Source: Neurospora tetraspora (Eukaryota > Ascomycota > Sordariomycetes > Sordariales > Sordariaceae). From it: 64,000 nt of DNA. The position numbers and the translations under genes are program-made. A model generated the notes under the pieces. That model was not told where the DNA came from. It saw only the letters and a list, made by a program, of their open reading frames with translations, and searched no databases. The stretch spans positions 186,001 through 250,000 of the forward strand of contig NW_026944392.1 of NCBI RefSeq assembly GCF_033439725.1. The letters run 5' to 3'. This document shows positions 45,165 through 55,665 of the stretch, one piece after another (within the stretch, counting starts at the first letter, position 1; each line of letters starts with the position of its first letter).

Positions 45165-45965
45165 TCAAGCTCCCTTGCGAAGGGAAGGAAACTTGGGCGC
45201 AATCTCCACGAGCCATGTAGGCCGAACGCTCGTTGTTCCTATACCATGATAGGTATCAACTCCCGGTCTCCACACCCCCCGGGTGTTTGTGTTCTTCTCG
45301 TACATAATGTCGAGAGAGGTCACTGCCGGGCACGCTGGTAGCTCCTTCATCCTTGATGGTGCTTCAGTGAGACCACGTTCCAGGTCTTCATTCACGTCGC
45401 CCCATTGATTCATTCCGGCTAGGTTGACAAGGAGGCCAAGAGGAGAGACTGGGAGGGCAGGGTCGGTGGTGGCTGGCTGATATCACCATCATGTCAGTCA
45501 GAGGAACTCATACTAGAGGGTTGATACCCGAGTTATTGAGAGGAAAGCCACCATGCTCGGACTTACCCACAAGCGGTTGATGAACTCAATCATCTTGCGA
45601 AACTCATATGCAATCTGATGGTCTCTCCAGGTGTATAGGTGCGCTGTTCTCGCTGACCACTCGATGTTGATGTCGTATCTGATGTAGAAGACGCGCGACC
45701 GGCGATGTGTGTTGCCTCTCAGACACTCCTCTGCGTAGAAGACGTCAGCTCGCGTGAGGAGCGTTAGCTTGTGGAAGGTCAGGGACTCAACCGCGCGCTG
45801 CCACGACGCTGATATTGTGGCGTAGGGGCCTGCGCTGAACGAATTCCGCCTTTGCGGCGAGTCACCGAAAGAAAACCAAACGCTGTTGGCTTCACGTTCC
45901 GCTGCCAGGAATGGGAACAGGTAGGCCGCGATGGCGTCAACTGCTTCTTGCGGGAGCTTGTCCAT
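45165..45965 (-). CDS. F-box family member B, C-terminally truncated
   Basis: Exon 1 (45567-45965) begins MDKLPQEAVDAIAAYLFPFL and contains the second half of the F-box (YATISASWQRAVESLTF). A 90-nt intron (45477-45566; GTAAGT to TATCAG) follows INRLW, the same place as in members C, D and F. Exon 2 (45165-45476) keeps the family block ELPACPAVTSLDIMYE and then PTWLVEIAPKFPSLRKGA, where TGA ends it at 236 aa. Paralogs continue about 300 more residues with leucine-rich repeats; those are absent here. A short F-box protein could still bind Skp1 but would lack its substrate arm. It is either a truncated pseudogene or a shortened gene. Confidence 0.65.
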
Positions 45966-46274
45966 ATTTGGATGGGAAGGTTCAAAAGACGGCAGTGTGG
46001 GATGGTGAGGAAAATGATCAGTGCTTGCTAGCTGTGGTTGCCTTTTGTAAACGAAAAGGTTGTAAGTGGTGGATGGTGGAAGCAAGAACGATCACCAAGT
46101 GAGGGAGGTGTGAGGGATGCATTTAGGTACCTTATGGAGAGGAGAACGAACACGAAGAAGTAAGGCAGCCTGATGACCCCTCGTTGGCAGATGGTAGCCT
46201 GCCGGGCCGGACTTCGGGCGGTAGAGCAAACGGCTAGATGGGAGACCGGCTCTCCCTAGTACGTAACAACGCTG
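45966..46274. other. Promoter side of F-box member B
   Basis: About 310 bases between member B and the repeat with inverted ends. Nothing else seen. Confidence 0.45.
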
Positions 46275-46975
46275 GAACTTCTCGCACCCCCCTACTTGCC
46301 TTCACGCACCCCTCCTTATTTCTATACACTCGCTCCCGAAATAGTTACTACTAATTCCTACGTCATTTTTTGAAGGAATACTTGTAGAATATAACTATTC
46401 GCCATAATATTAGAAGCCTTAAGTTTCTAACTTGCTGGCATCCAAAAAGATTATCTAATTAGTTCGTTAAGGCCTTTTATTACAATCTCATTGCCAGCCT
46501 AGTACTTCTACTTAAACTACCTGTAAGTAAGGCCCTCAGTTCTAGACCTTCCTTTTCTTCTAATCACTATAATATACAACACAATAGGTATAATAGGCTC
46601 GACACTCTCTTGTAGCTAGTAAGGTATCTAATTTCGTTCTTTTCACTAGCTAAGTTCCTTCTCCCTAAGAAGATCTTGCAGGAGTTTCTACTAAACTTGA
46701 TAAATATTAGTTCAAATCCAAGCTAGAAAGCCTTTTGGGAGGCAATAACAGCCTATTGGGGGAAGGACTAGGCCTGTTGGGAGCTCGATATGGCCTTCTG
46801 GGGGCTAGATATGGCCTTTTGGGGAGCAGATATGGCCTGTTGGGAAGGCAGAGATCGGATTAAATAAGCAAAATAATAGAAATTGAATGGAAAGTATAAT
46901 ATTTGGTATATTGATAACGAAGTGGGCGAGGTGAAAAACGGTACCCGTAAACAAAGGTGGCGGTGCGAGAAGTTC
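46275..46975. mobile_element. AT-rich repeat with inverted ends and internal minisatellite, copy 1
   Basis: The left end GAACTTCTCGCACC (46275-46288) is the exact inverse of GGTGCGAGAAGTTC (46962-46975). The interior is AT-rich with no coding. A related copy lies at 52071-53080: both share TTATTTCTATACA near the left end, a GGCC(T)GTTGGG minisatellite, and GGTACCCGTA...GTTCTGCCC at the right end. This looks like a non-coding DNA transposon decayed by RIP; superfamily not determined because no clear target duplication is seen. Confidence 0.6.
46751..46850. repeat. Minisatellite of about 23-bp units, copy 1
   Basis: Four to five degenerate units built on AGATATGGCCTGTTGGGAG. The same unit, with more A/T, is amplified in the related repeat at 52782-52930. 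Confidence 0.8.
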
Positions 46976-47346
46976 TGCCCTCTCCTTTCCCCCCGAGGGC
47001 GCGAAGCGCCACACGGTCTTAGCCCCAGCTTCTCTCCCTTCTTCCGTCTCTACTTCTGGTCAGGTTCACTTCCCGTTTGCTTTTGCAAACCCCTCTCGTG
47101 TGGCTGTGTCTCACATTCTCATCCTCACTCACCCAGCCTCACTCTCCTAGCCTCACTCTCCCACCTTCACTCTCCCACCTTCACTCCCACCTTCACTCTC
47201 CCACCTTCACTCTCCCACCTTCACTCTCCCATCCTCAAACTCTCGTCATCCATCACAGGTATTTGCGCTCGATCACCAGAACCTTGAGCTTTACATCCAG
47301 AACAGTCTACTGACATCAACCCTCATTACCACAGCCGTTCTCAGCC
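46976..47346. promoter_or_regulatory. Leader region of F-box member C with CT-rich minisatellite
   Basis: About 370 bases. At 47125-47236 lie seven to eight near-perfect copies of CTCTCCCACCTTCA (14 bp). The remaining 110 bases lead to the ATG at 47347. Pyrimidine-rich leaders are normal in fungi, but such a tandem array could vary in copy number and affect expression. Confidence 0.6.
47125..47236 (+). repeat. 14-bp CT-rich tandem repeat
   Basis: Repeats of CTCTCCCACCTTCA with small variants (CCTAGCCTCA, CCCATCCTCA at the edges). Confidence 0.85.
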
Positions 47347-49122
47347 ATGGACAAGCTTCCACAGGAGGTTACCGACCGCATCGCGGGGTATCTGTTTCCG
47401 CGCCTGGCGTCCGGTGGCAAGTATGGCCTCCTCGAAGACCGCCCAGGACCGGCAGAGTGCGCCACGATCTCCAGGACGTGGAAGAGGACGATCGAGGCGA
47501 TGACCTTTCGCCGGCTTGGGGTGTTGTCACGCGACGACATTCCTGATGCGAAGTATCTTTTGGGCAGCGACCCCCATCGGCGCGCCTCTGTCGAGAGGAT
47601 TGACTTCATCGTCAAGGTTGATGACACCCCGAGGGACACACAGTTCCATCGTATGAGGGACCAGAAGCTCGTGCAGGAGTTTCGCCTCCTTATCAACTTC
47701 ATTAACGAGATCTGGGTAAGTGCCTTTGCCGTCGGGAACATCCCAGGTTCGTTAGCGAGACAAGGTAGAGCTGACCGGATTATCTTCACCAGCCAACTTC
47801 CAACGACCCCGTTGATGACACCCAGCCCATTCTTCTTGTAGTCAGCATCGTCGGCTACAGCAAGTGGGATGCGTTACTCTGTGATCAGAGTGCGTTTACT
47901 CAGGAGCCAGGCACCCTGAACCAGCTGCCATTATGCCCGGCAGTTACTTCCCTCGCCATATATTTTGAGGAGGAGTTGAGGAGAGACTTCCATCCCAGGG
48001 ACGAGGCGTTCGCGCCTCAGAAGACTAGAGAAGCCGACATCGCCATGCAAAATGGCACAAAGGTCCCTCCTGCCTGGATCATGAACGTCCTGGCCAAGTT
48101 CCCTTCGGCTCAACAGGCCGACTATGAGATCTACAACTTCATCAGGCGAGGCTTGAGAAGATATCGTATGCAACAAGGTGTGTACAAGACTTCCATCATA
48201 GACTGGGACACATAGTTCCAACTCTTAGAAAGCGTCGAGAACCAGTCACTAACCCTCCTGCCCTCTCAATCCAGAACTCTGCAACGCCCTGGGTGGCCCC
48301 GCCTTCGCACACCTCCAAAACCTCTCCCTCTGGTTCGGCCCCAACAACTTCTCATCCACCACATTGCAAGCGTTCCTCTCAAACAAACAGTATCCCGCTG
48401 TGCCACCCGTACGCCCCACGGACTCCCTCAACTCCGTCCTACGGACCCTGTCCCAGCAGCTCAAAGAGCTGCATATCAACGGCCTCTTCTCGCTCAGCCC
48501 AGACCTCTTCATCAACAGAGCCGATGATAATAACCAACCATCCTGGCCGCGTCTCCGCGTCCTCCGGGTCACCACAACCCTCCTCACCCCCTGCGGCTCC
48601 AAGTGGCTCATCCCCCCGCATCGCTTCCGACCCCGAGAAAACCGTCCCTTCACCATCAACGCAACCCTGAGCACGGGCACTATCGAGTTCAACAAGCTCA
48701 TGACAGCGCTCTCGCACGGCATGCTAGCCATGCCCCGCCTCCAGCTTCTCACGCTGGACTTCCTGGTCGGTCCAGCCGAACCTAACTGGGACGACGAGGA
48801 CATGGACTGGACTGGGAACTGGACCGGGAACGGCGAGGTGATTGGGAATGCACCACATGTACCTGGCGAGACATACGAGCTTGTGAGGTACGTGAGGGAG
48901 GCGAACGAAAGCAGGGAGATGGCCCAGTGGACCGGTGGAATCAGGGAGAAGCCAGCGGAGGGCAACCGGTTTTGCACTTTGGCGGTGTTCAATGAGCGGT
49001 TCATCTCGAGGAACAAGGAGTTGTACTGGCGCCCGTTTCCCAAGGAGGCGGTGGAGAATTGGAATGAGTTGCATAAGAGCATCAAAGGGTTGTCGGGGTT
49101 GGAGGAGTGGAGGCGGATGTAG
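47347..49122 (+). CDS. F-box family member C, intact
   Basis: Three exons (47347-47715, 47793-48177, 48275-49122) give 533 aa with clean splice sites and phases 0 and 1. The F-box lies at about 1-50 (MDKLPQEVTDRIAGYLFPRL, then CATISRTWKRTIEAMTFRRL). Exon 2 carries the family block NQLPLCPAVTSLAIYFEEEL and VPPAWIMNVLAKFPSAQQAD. Exon 3 has leucine-rich-repeat-like strands: FAHLQNLSLWFGP, RTLSQQLKELHINGLFSLSP, RLRVLRVTTT, FNKLMTALSHGMLAMPRLQL, ending NWNELHKSIKGLSGLEEWRR. F-box proteins link targets to the SCF ubiquitin ligase; the target is unknown. Members D and E have the same exon plan. This copy and D are the only complete ones. Confidence 0.85.
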
Positions 49123-49830
49123 GTGGCTATAGCATTTGGCTGTCTTGAAGGGGGATTTGAAGGACACGCATGGATAGAAGACCATTGACGTCAAGAGCCC
49201 TCGTATCAACCACAACCTCAGTGGCTTCGTTCGGGTTGCTTTCGGCGGCATGTAGGTTGTTGCTCTCACCAAGGCGGGATAACAAGATCATCACTTGGGG
49301 CGTCAACGAAGGCTTTGTCTGGCTTTATTCTGGCTTTGAGATCTTTGTCGAGTTAATTGTAATGATAACGAACAACTGCACGTATGGTGGCCTAATGCTG
49401 AAGACTTGAACGTTTATACCGAGCAAGACGGGTGTTTTCTGCCGGTTCCTAGGTAGGTACCTACCCGATCCATCATCACAATAGTGCATTTTTTACTTAA
49501 CTGTTTCCTCTCTATGCCTTATATCAGTTACCTCGCTTCTATTACGCATACAGCAGGAAGCCTGGTACCTTTGGGAGACAAGGGGCTCACTTTTACAGTT
49601 TTACGGGGCTGGTAGATGGAGGTTAAACTGAAGGTATCCTGAGGAGGAAACAAACAAGGTGGCTTTTGATACCGAGATTGAAAAGGACGGATATAGTCCA
49701 ATGGGAAGATAGCATACGGCCCCTGTTTGATACTTCGAGATACAAGAGAACTAATACATGGGTACCTCTAGCGAAATTGCATAGTAAAATGCTTTCTACG
49801 CCAAGCTTAAGCTCCCACACGCCCCTCAAG
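49123..49830. other. Convergent 3' flanks of F-box members C and D
   Basis: About 700 bases with no gene. It includes the short palindromic TAGGTAGGTACCTACC near 49451-49466, a motif common in this window. Confidence 0.5.
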
Positions 49831-51575
49831 TTACTGCTTTACCCATCTGGCCGATTGAATGAACGGATACCCAACATAGTCCTCCTGATAACCATTCTCA
49901 ACAATCTTTCTCCTCCATTCAGGCAAGATTGAATGGCCCTTGATCCTGAAGTGTAGCTCATTCCAGTTCCTAAGAGCCTCCTCTGGGCAAGCGGTCCAAG
50001 GCAGTTGACAGGGTACCTCGATGTACCTTTGTCTGAAGTAGTCCCTATCAAAGATGCCAAGGTTACACCACAGATCTTTGGGAGGGAATTCCGCCAGCGG
50101 CACACTTTCGTTTTCTTCCCGATCGTAGTAGATTAGACGGTGAAGCTTTATATCCCTAAATGACAAACTGTCACGAGCCCCATATGGCAGTGGGTAGTAG
50201 ATCCCGTTGGGGTTGCAGCGGACCAGGATCTCGAGTCTTTGGAGCTTGGGCATGCTGAGCATGCCGCGAGAGAGACTCAGCATGAGCTCGTTGAAGTCAT
50301 TGGTTGGTTTGCGGAGGATGTCGTCGATGAAGAAGGATTCATGCCAAGTGATTGTGCTCTCGTTGGCATCTGGAAGGTACAAGTTTCCAGTGCAGGTTAT
50401 GTTTGTCGTCTCGATAGCCAGAAACTCTAGGCGAGGCCATGAGGGCTGCTCATGGGCTTCGCCGTTTCTCTTGTGAAAGAAGTCTGGGCTGAGGGTGAAT
50501 GTGCCTTGGATGATCAATTCCACTAGGCTCTGTGATACTGTCCGCAATGCGGCATTGAGGCCATCCTCGCCGTTCTCTGACGGCTCTACCCTTGGGGTCG
50601 CTACGTATTCTTCCAGGTCTTTCGATTTTTCCCCACTGTAGTAGTGGTATGAGCCGATGTAGAGGCAAAGGACCTGGAGGTTGGCAAAAAGCGGGCTCTT
50701 CAGAGCTTTGCAGACTTCTACAAGCAGCTGTGTTAGTTTACACTACACACTCATGACAGAGGTTGAATGTTGGAAAAGCACATACCGTTACGAAAGAGAG
50801 CTCTTTTCTCCGAGCGTCGGTTGAGGAAGTCGTAGAACTCCCAGTCCGCAGTGGTTACTGAGGGGAGCTTGGAGAGGATCTCGACAATCCAGACCGGTGG
50901 AACCTTCCTTCCCAACATAGGCTCGGAGATGTCGAAGGGGATATTCACGTCGTAACAGATATGTAGCCCGGTGACCGCTGGGCATACAGGAAGCTCGTGG
51001 ATGCCGGGCGGTGGTGCAGTAAAAGCACTTTCGCCACTCTCTGCGTCCCATGCGCCCATGCCGACTATGTTGATAGTCAAGAGGAGCTTGGGAGCGTCGG
51101 AAGGTGGCTGGTAGTACGATCAGTAACGGTTCAAGAAGAGGCATAGTTGCTGGCTCAAAGGACTTACCCTGATGCGGTTGATGAACTCAAGCATGTTGCG
51201 GAATTCGACCACGATCACCTTATCCCTGATGTGAGGAAAACTGGAAGTCCTCTCAACATCCAGGTTGATAGTCCACGCAATTCTGCGTACAGAGTTGCGA
51301 CGATGCAGGTCGCGGGACATGGCCTCTTCTGCTATCAAGGCATCGCTGTGGGATCGGATCTTCAAGATCCAAAATGTCAACTGTTCGATGGAACGTTTCC
51401 AAACCGGAGATAACGTGGCGTATGGTGCCGCGCTGAGATCATCCCTCTCATAATTGCAAGGGGCGTAGCGTTTATTGTGAGGATGCCGGTCGTACTCTTC
51501 GTCTGTCTTTTTCGCAAGAAGCGGAAACATGAATCCTGTGATCTTGTCGACCACCTCTTGAGGAAGCTTGTCCAT
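49831..51575 (-). CDS. F-box family member D, intact
   Basis: Three exons (51168-51575, 50786-51107, 49831-50717) give 538 aa; introns of 60 and 68 nt fall at the same places as in C. It starts MDKLPQEVVDKITGFMFPLL; the second F-box half is YATLSPVWKRSIEQLTFWIL. Exon 2 has HELPVCPAVTGLHICYDVNI and VPPVWIVEILSKLPS; exon 3 has ANLQVLCLYIGSYHYY, RTVSQSLVELIIQGTFTLSP, RLEFLAIETTNITC, FNELMLSLSRGMLSMPKLQR and NWNELHFRIKGHSILPEWRR. At the codon that is TAG in members A, F and G, this gene has TTG (Leu) in GNLYLPDAN. Probably an SCF substrate adaptor; target unknown. Confidence 0.85.
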
Positions 51576-52070
51576 CGCGATGAGTGCGGGGCTCGTCTGT
51601 TGACGAGGAGGAAGTGAGTAGGTAGATGGGTAGATGACATAGAGCCGTAGGTGAGTTCCTTTGAGAAATGGCGCAAATGAATGCGAGTAGAGGTAGAGGT
51701 ATCTTGTCTTGCACATGCGGAAACTGCAATGTCTTTGCGTGTGGCTCGAAGTTGTTCGACGTGGTCGATGATGTAAACGCAAACGAGGAAGTAGTCTAAG
51801 AAGGGAAAGGATAAAAGAGCAAGACGAGCAAGTTGGTCACTTGGTGGGGCAACCACCTTCACTTGCACTCACCTTATAAGCAACCAGCTTTACCACGTTG
51901 CCGCCGGTTGCCGCTAGCCCCATGGGCCAAGCTCAACTTTAGTACCTTGCCTGCCAAGTTGTCGTACAAATGAACCGCAAACGGCGAGTAGATTTCACCA
52001 CTGGTAAAATTACACCATCTCAACTTGCATCTTTTGAACGAGGTTAGAGACCTCTCTTGTTATTAAAGGT
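51576..52070. other. Promoter side of F-box member D
   Basis: About 500 bases before the second copy of the inverted-end repeat. No gene seen. Confidence 0.45.
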
Positions 52071-52172
52071 AGAAAATCTCATACCCTTGTAATTACCTTA
52101 TCTTCCAACATGTTTTGTTATTTCTATACAATCGCTTCCATACGAGCTATTAATAACCTCAATGCTAAATTA

Positions 52173-52631
52173 GGTTGTGTTCGTTCCGGCCGTGCCACGG
52201 TAGGGAAAACCCAGTTTTGGTGGCTGTAAGGTGTAGTCTTACAGCTGCACTTTTTGTGTTCGGCTGGATTTTAGTAAAAATATGCAAGTCGCTGTATTAC
52301 CCCAAATCTATGCAAGGCATGCATCTGACCAATCAGAGGCCCAGATTCCTTACTGAAATGGCCGGATTTTTAACATTTTTAACAGTCCCAGACCCTATGT
52401 ATAAGGCTGCAAGAAGCGCCCTCTTTAGCGCACCACACCTCCCAAACCCCCTATAATTATAGCGCTCCTATTCTTACAGCCCAATACCAACAAACACAAC
52501 GTAGTAAGAAGGGTTAGTAAAATATTTTGGCTTGTATTACCGTTGCATTACTGTACAGGGAGTGCAGCTGCGGGTTATGTACAGTAATGCAAGGCCTCCT
52601 CTACCGTACTACAGCCAGAACAAACACAACC
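52173..52631. mobile_element. MITE, TTA target duplication (PIF/Harbinger-like)
   Basis: Ends GGTTGTGTTCGTTCCGGCCG (52173) and the inverse of GGTTGTGTTTGTTCTGGCTG (to 52631) match apart from C/T changes. Both ends are bordered by TTA (52170-52172 and 52632-52634), the 3-bp duplication of PIF/Harbinger elements. No coding capacity. Inside is a perfect 15-bp hairpin: TTGCATTACTGTACA at 52543-52557 and its inverse at 52578-52592. Confidence 0.75.
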
Positions 52632-52781
52632 TTAATGAAAAAGATTTATCAAACACAACTACTAGCTATAGTATTAGAAACCTCGGGCTTTTAATAGTGT
52701 GCTTTGTGTTTAAAACAAATAGCTCTAAGATAGAGGATTCTAAATCTTAAACTTCTTATCAGAGAGGTTTAACTAAGATAT

Positions 52782-52930
52782 AACTTAAAGGCCTATTGGA
52801 TATTAGATATAGCTTATTAGGAGGTAGATATAGCTTTTTGGGAGGCAAAGAAGGCCTTTTAGAGGATAGATATAGCCTGTTGGGAGATAGATATAGCCTG
52901 TTGGGAGATAGATATAGCCTAATGGGAAGT
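52782..52930. repeat. Minisatellite of about 21-24-bp units, copy 2
   Basis: About seven units based on GATAGATATAGCCTGTTGGGA; two neighbouring units are identical. Corresponds to the array at 46751-46850. Confidence 0.85.
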
Positions 52931-53080
52931 AAGGACGAGATTAAAGATCTTAAATAAAGGAAATACCTAGTAAGTATTAGATAGAGTTTGGTAGAAATAT
53001 AATATGCAATATTTTCAAAAGGTGGTTTGTTAAGTAAAAAACAAGGTACCCGTAGCTAAAGGCGGGGTGAGAGGAGTTCT

Positions 53081-53473
53081 GCCCGTTGGTAAGGTAGGTA
53101 CCAAACAGCCTTCTATTACCGCGTTTTCAAACCCAGGTGTATGAAAAGTACCTCTATACGTAAGGTAGTTGTAAGTTTCATTGCGACCTGCTGTGACCAT
53201 AGTATCGGACCAGCGGCGTTTGGCTCATTCTTACGACGGCTCGCCTGCCTAATAGGTAACGTCTGCCCGGATGCTTCCCGACCATTATAGCACGGTAACC
53301 TCCACATATGTGATATCTCACTCTTTCCCACTTCCGAGATGATCTTGAGCATAGGTAGATATAGAATACGAACGGTATGGTCTTCTCATTCAACTATCTT
53401 CGTCCCTTTGCCTCCACCTACCGACCCCGTAGCCCCTAGCCTTTCTTGACTCCACCAGCCTTATCAACTGAAT
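53081..53473. other. 3' flank of F-box member E
   Basis: About 390 bases with no gene recognised. Confidence 0.45.
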
Positions 53474-55257
53474 CTACACTCCCCTCCACCATGGCAACCC
53501 GCTTCTCTTTCTCTTCTCCTTCTCCGCGTAGGGCCATATTCCCTCTCTCGGTTCAACCTCGCGAAGCTCCGGGTTAGCATAAGGGCTCCTCCATTCCAGC
53601 AGAGGAGTCAAGCCCTTAATCCTCCTATGCAACGTGTTCCAGTTCCTGATCGCTTGGTCAGGAAAAGGACGCCAATAAATAGGTTGGACATCGAACTTTC
53701 CGGGTCCATATTTATGGCGGCGCTCGCAGTTAAAAAGGTCAAGGTTGCAATACGTTTGCCCAGCTGCCTTGCAATCAGCCAGCTCCAACCACTCGCTTGA
53801 AGCCCGGCGGTAACGAATGACGTGGAAGAGCAGCGAATTGCAATAATCGCCGTGTGCGTCCTCGAACAGATACTTATCGATAGGTCCACCTGTGTCAAAG
53901 CGTGGGAAACGGAAGCTGAGGTCGAGCTTCTGGAGTTTGGGCATGTTGAGCATGCCCTGGGAGACTGCCACCATCAGGCTGTTGAATTCTGGGGTTGAAT
54001 TGCGCAAGAAGTCGTTGATATGATAGAGCATTGTCAGATTGTTTGCTTTTATGTACCATCTTCCGTTGTAGGTCCAGTTCGTTGATTCGATATAGAGGTT
54101 TTCTAAGCGAGGCCAGTAGGGCTGTTTATCGCCGGCTTGTACTTTGTAGCTTGTGAAGAGATCCGGTGTGGCCGTGAAGATCCCAATGACTTGGAGGGAA
54201 TCCAGCTGTTGGGATAAGGTGCGGATTGCCACGTTGAGAGGGTCTTCAGGTTCTCTTTCGGGTTGGGTTTGAGGTTGAATCAGGAACTTCAACAAAGCCC
54301 ACGACTGGTAGTTGAAAGGTCCGATCCACAAGGAGAGGGAAGATAAGTTCTTGAATGCCGGGCCACGAAGAGCTTCGCATATACCTAGAGGCAAATCTTT
54401 GAGTCAGTAGCTGCGGGGTCCTGCTTTGCCTTGCAACCATGCAACACATCCACATACCTGTGCGAAGTTGGGTCCTTTGCTGACCTTGGTCCAGGATCTC
54501 GTGCAATTCCCATACAAAGTTCTCTGCGCTTGGAAACTTGGGCAGAATCCCCGCGATCCACACTGGTGGAATATCTGACGGTTTCGCGTAAAAGTTTCTG
54601 CGTGGCCTTGTCAACCGCAGGTTTATGTCCTCGTCATAGGTGATCTGGAGTTGTGTTACAGCCGGACAGATGGGCAGATCCTTGATCTCCGACGGTGCTA
54701 CCGTAAGCGCTTGATTATTCGTTCCTCATTCCTTCATGTTGATTATGTTGATTTGTAGAAACAACGGTGCCTCGGGCCGCCAGGAACCCATGAAACTCGG
54801 CTGCTACTCAGATCAGTACTGGAACCAGATATCATCAGCTTCCTTGCACTCACCCGGATGAGGTTGACAAGTTCGATGATATTCCGAACCTTGGAGACGA
54901 GATATCGGTCTCTGGCAAAGGGGAAATGTGTGACTCTCTCTGGGCGGTCGAGGTCGATGTTGTATTTGATGAACCGAACACATTCACGGCGGTGGGGGTT
55001 TCGGACCATGATTTGCCTCAACATCAGGTCATCTTCCGGTGACCGAATCTTGACAAGTGTGAAGGCCTTCTTCTCGATGGCACGTTGCCACAAAAGTGAG
55101 ATGGTGGCGTAGGTGGCCGCACTTAACGAGTCCCTTTGCTTCGTGTTGCTTCCTGCTCTCTTGCATTAAGAGTAGCGGCGTTATCCCATGCTGTGAATAG
55201 GACTGGGAAGAGATGGCGGGCAATCCGGTCGATGACCTCTTGGGGGAGTTTATCCAT
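53474..55257 (-). pseudogene. F-box family member E, frameshift and stop
   Basis: Same three-exon plan (exon 1 54854-55257, exon 2 54458-54803, exon 3 53474-54384) with good splice sites. It starts MDKLPQEVIDRIARHLFPVL, but within exon 1 the frame shifts by one base between the NAREQEATRS region and RDSLSAATYATISLLWQRAI. Exon 2 has TGA where D has the Trp of GAWDAES, inside QINIINMKE-stop-GTNNQAL. Exon 3 is fully open and typical (FKNLSSLSLWIGPFNYQSW, RTLSQQLDSLQVIGIFTATP, FNSLMVAVSQGMLNMPKLQK, NWNTLHRRIKGLTPLLEWRS). At the site where A, F and G have TAG, E has TGG (NGRWYIKANN). Two lesions make a pseudogene likely, though a base error in the assembly could explain the shift. Confidence 0.75.
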
Positions 55258-55665
55258 GGTTGTAAAGAACCTAAGCTTTCGCTGTCGATGGCGGGGGGAT
55301 GTCAACAAACTTCGCGTGGGTGGCGAAGAGAAGGAAGGGACTTGTGTTGAAGTCGTGACTGAACAGAAGGATGATGGCAAAGTGACGGATGTGGTGAGTC
55401 AGAAGGAATAGTCAGATTACGAGATCTATTATCAAACGAAAAAAGGAGAAAGCTCTTGAAAAGCCGGACTCACCCTAGTAGGTACCTGGCAGGCAACCAG
55501 GTCAACAGTTCGTAAGACAGTGGGCAATTAAAGCTGCCAGAAGCGAGAAGGTAAAACAAAGAAGGATGATAATACTACAATGATAGCACATGGTAGAGGT
55601 ATATGAAGTACAGTAGAAGGTAGTATTGACAACGAGAGGTAGTGATGATATAAGCCACCAGCTGT
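55258..55665. other. Spacer between F-box members E and F
   Basis: About 410 bases: promoter of E and 3' flank of F. No gene seen. Confidence 0.45.

Larger units (their letters stand above)
52071..53080. mobile_element. AT-rich repeat with minisatellite, copy 2, carrying a nested MITE
   Basis: Related to 46275-46975: the left end AGAAAATCTCATACCC matches GGAACTTCTCGCACCC of copy 1 with C-to-T type changes, TTATTTCTATACAATCGC follows in both, and the right end is GGTACCCGTAGCTAAAGGCG ... GTTCTGCCC. A 459-bp inverted-end element (52173-52631) is inserted in it. More AT-rich than copy 1, so more heavily mutated by RIP. Confidence 0.55.
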
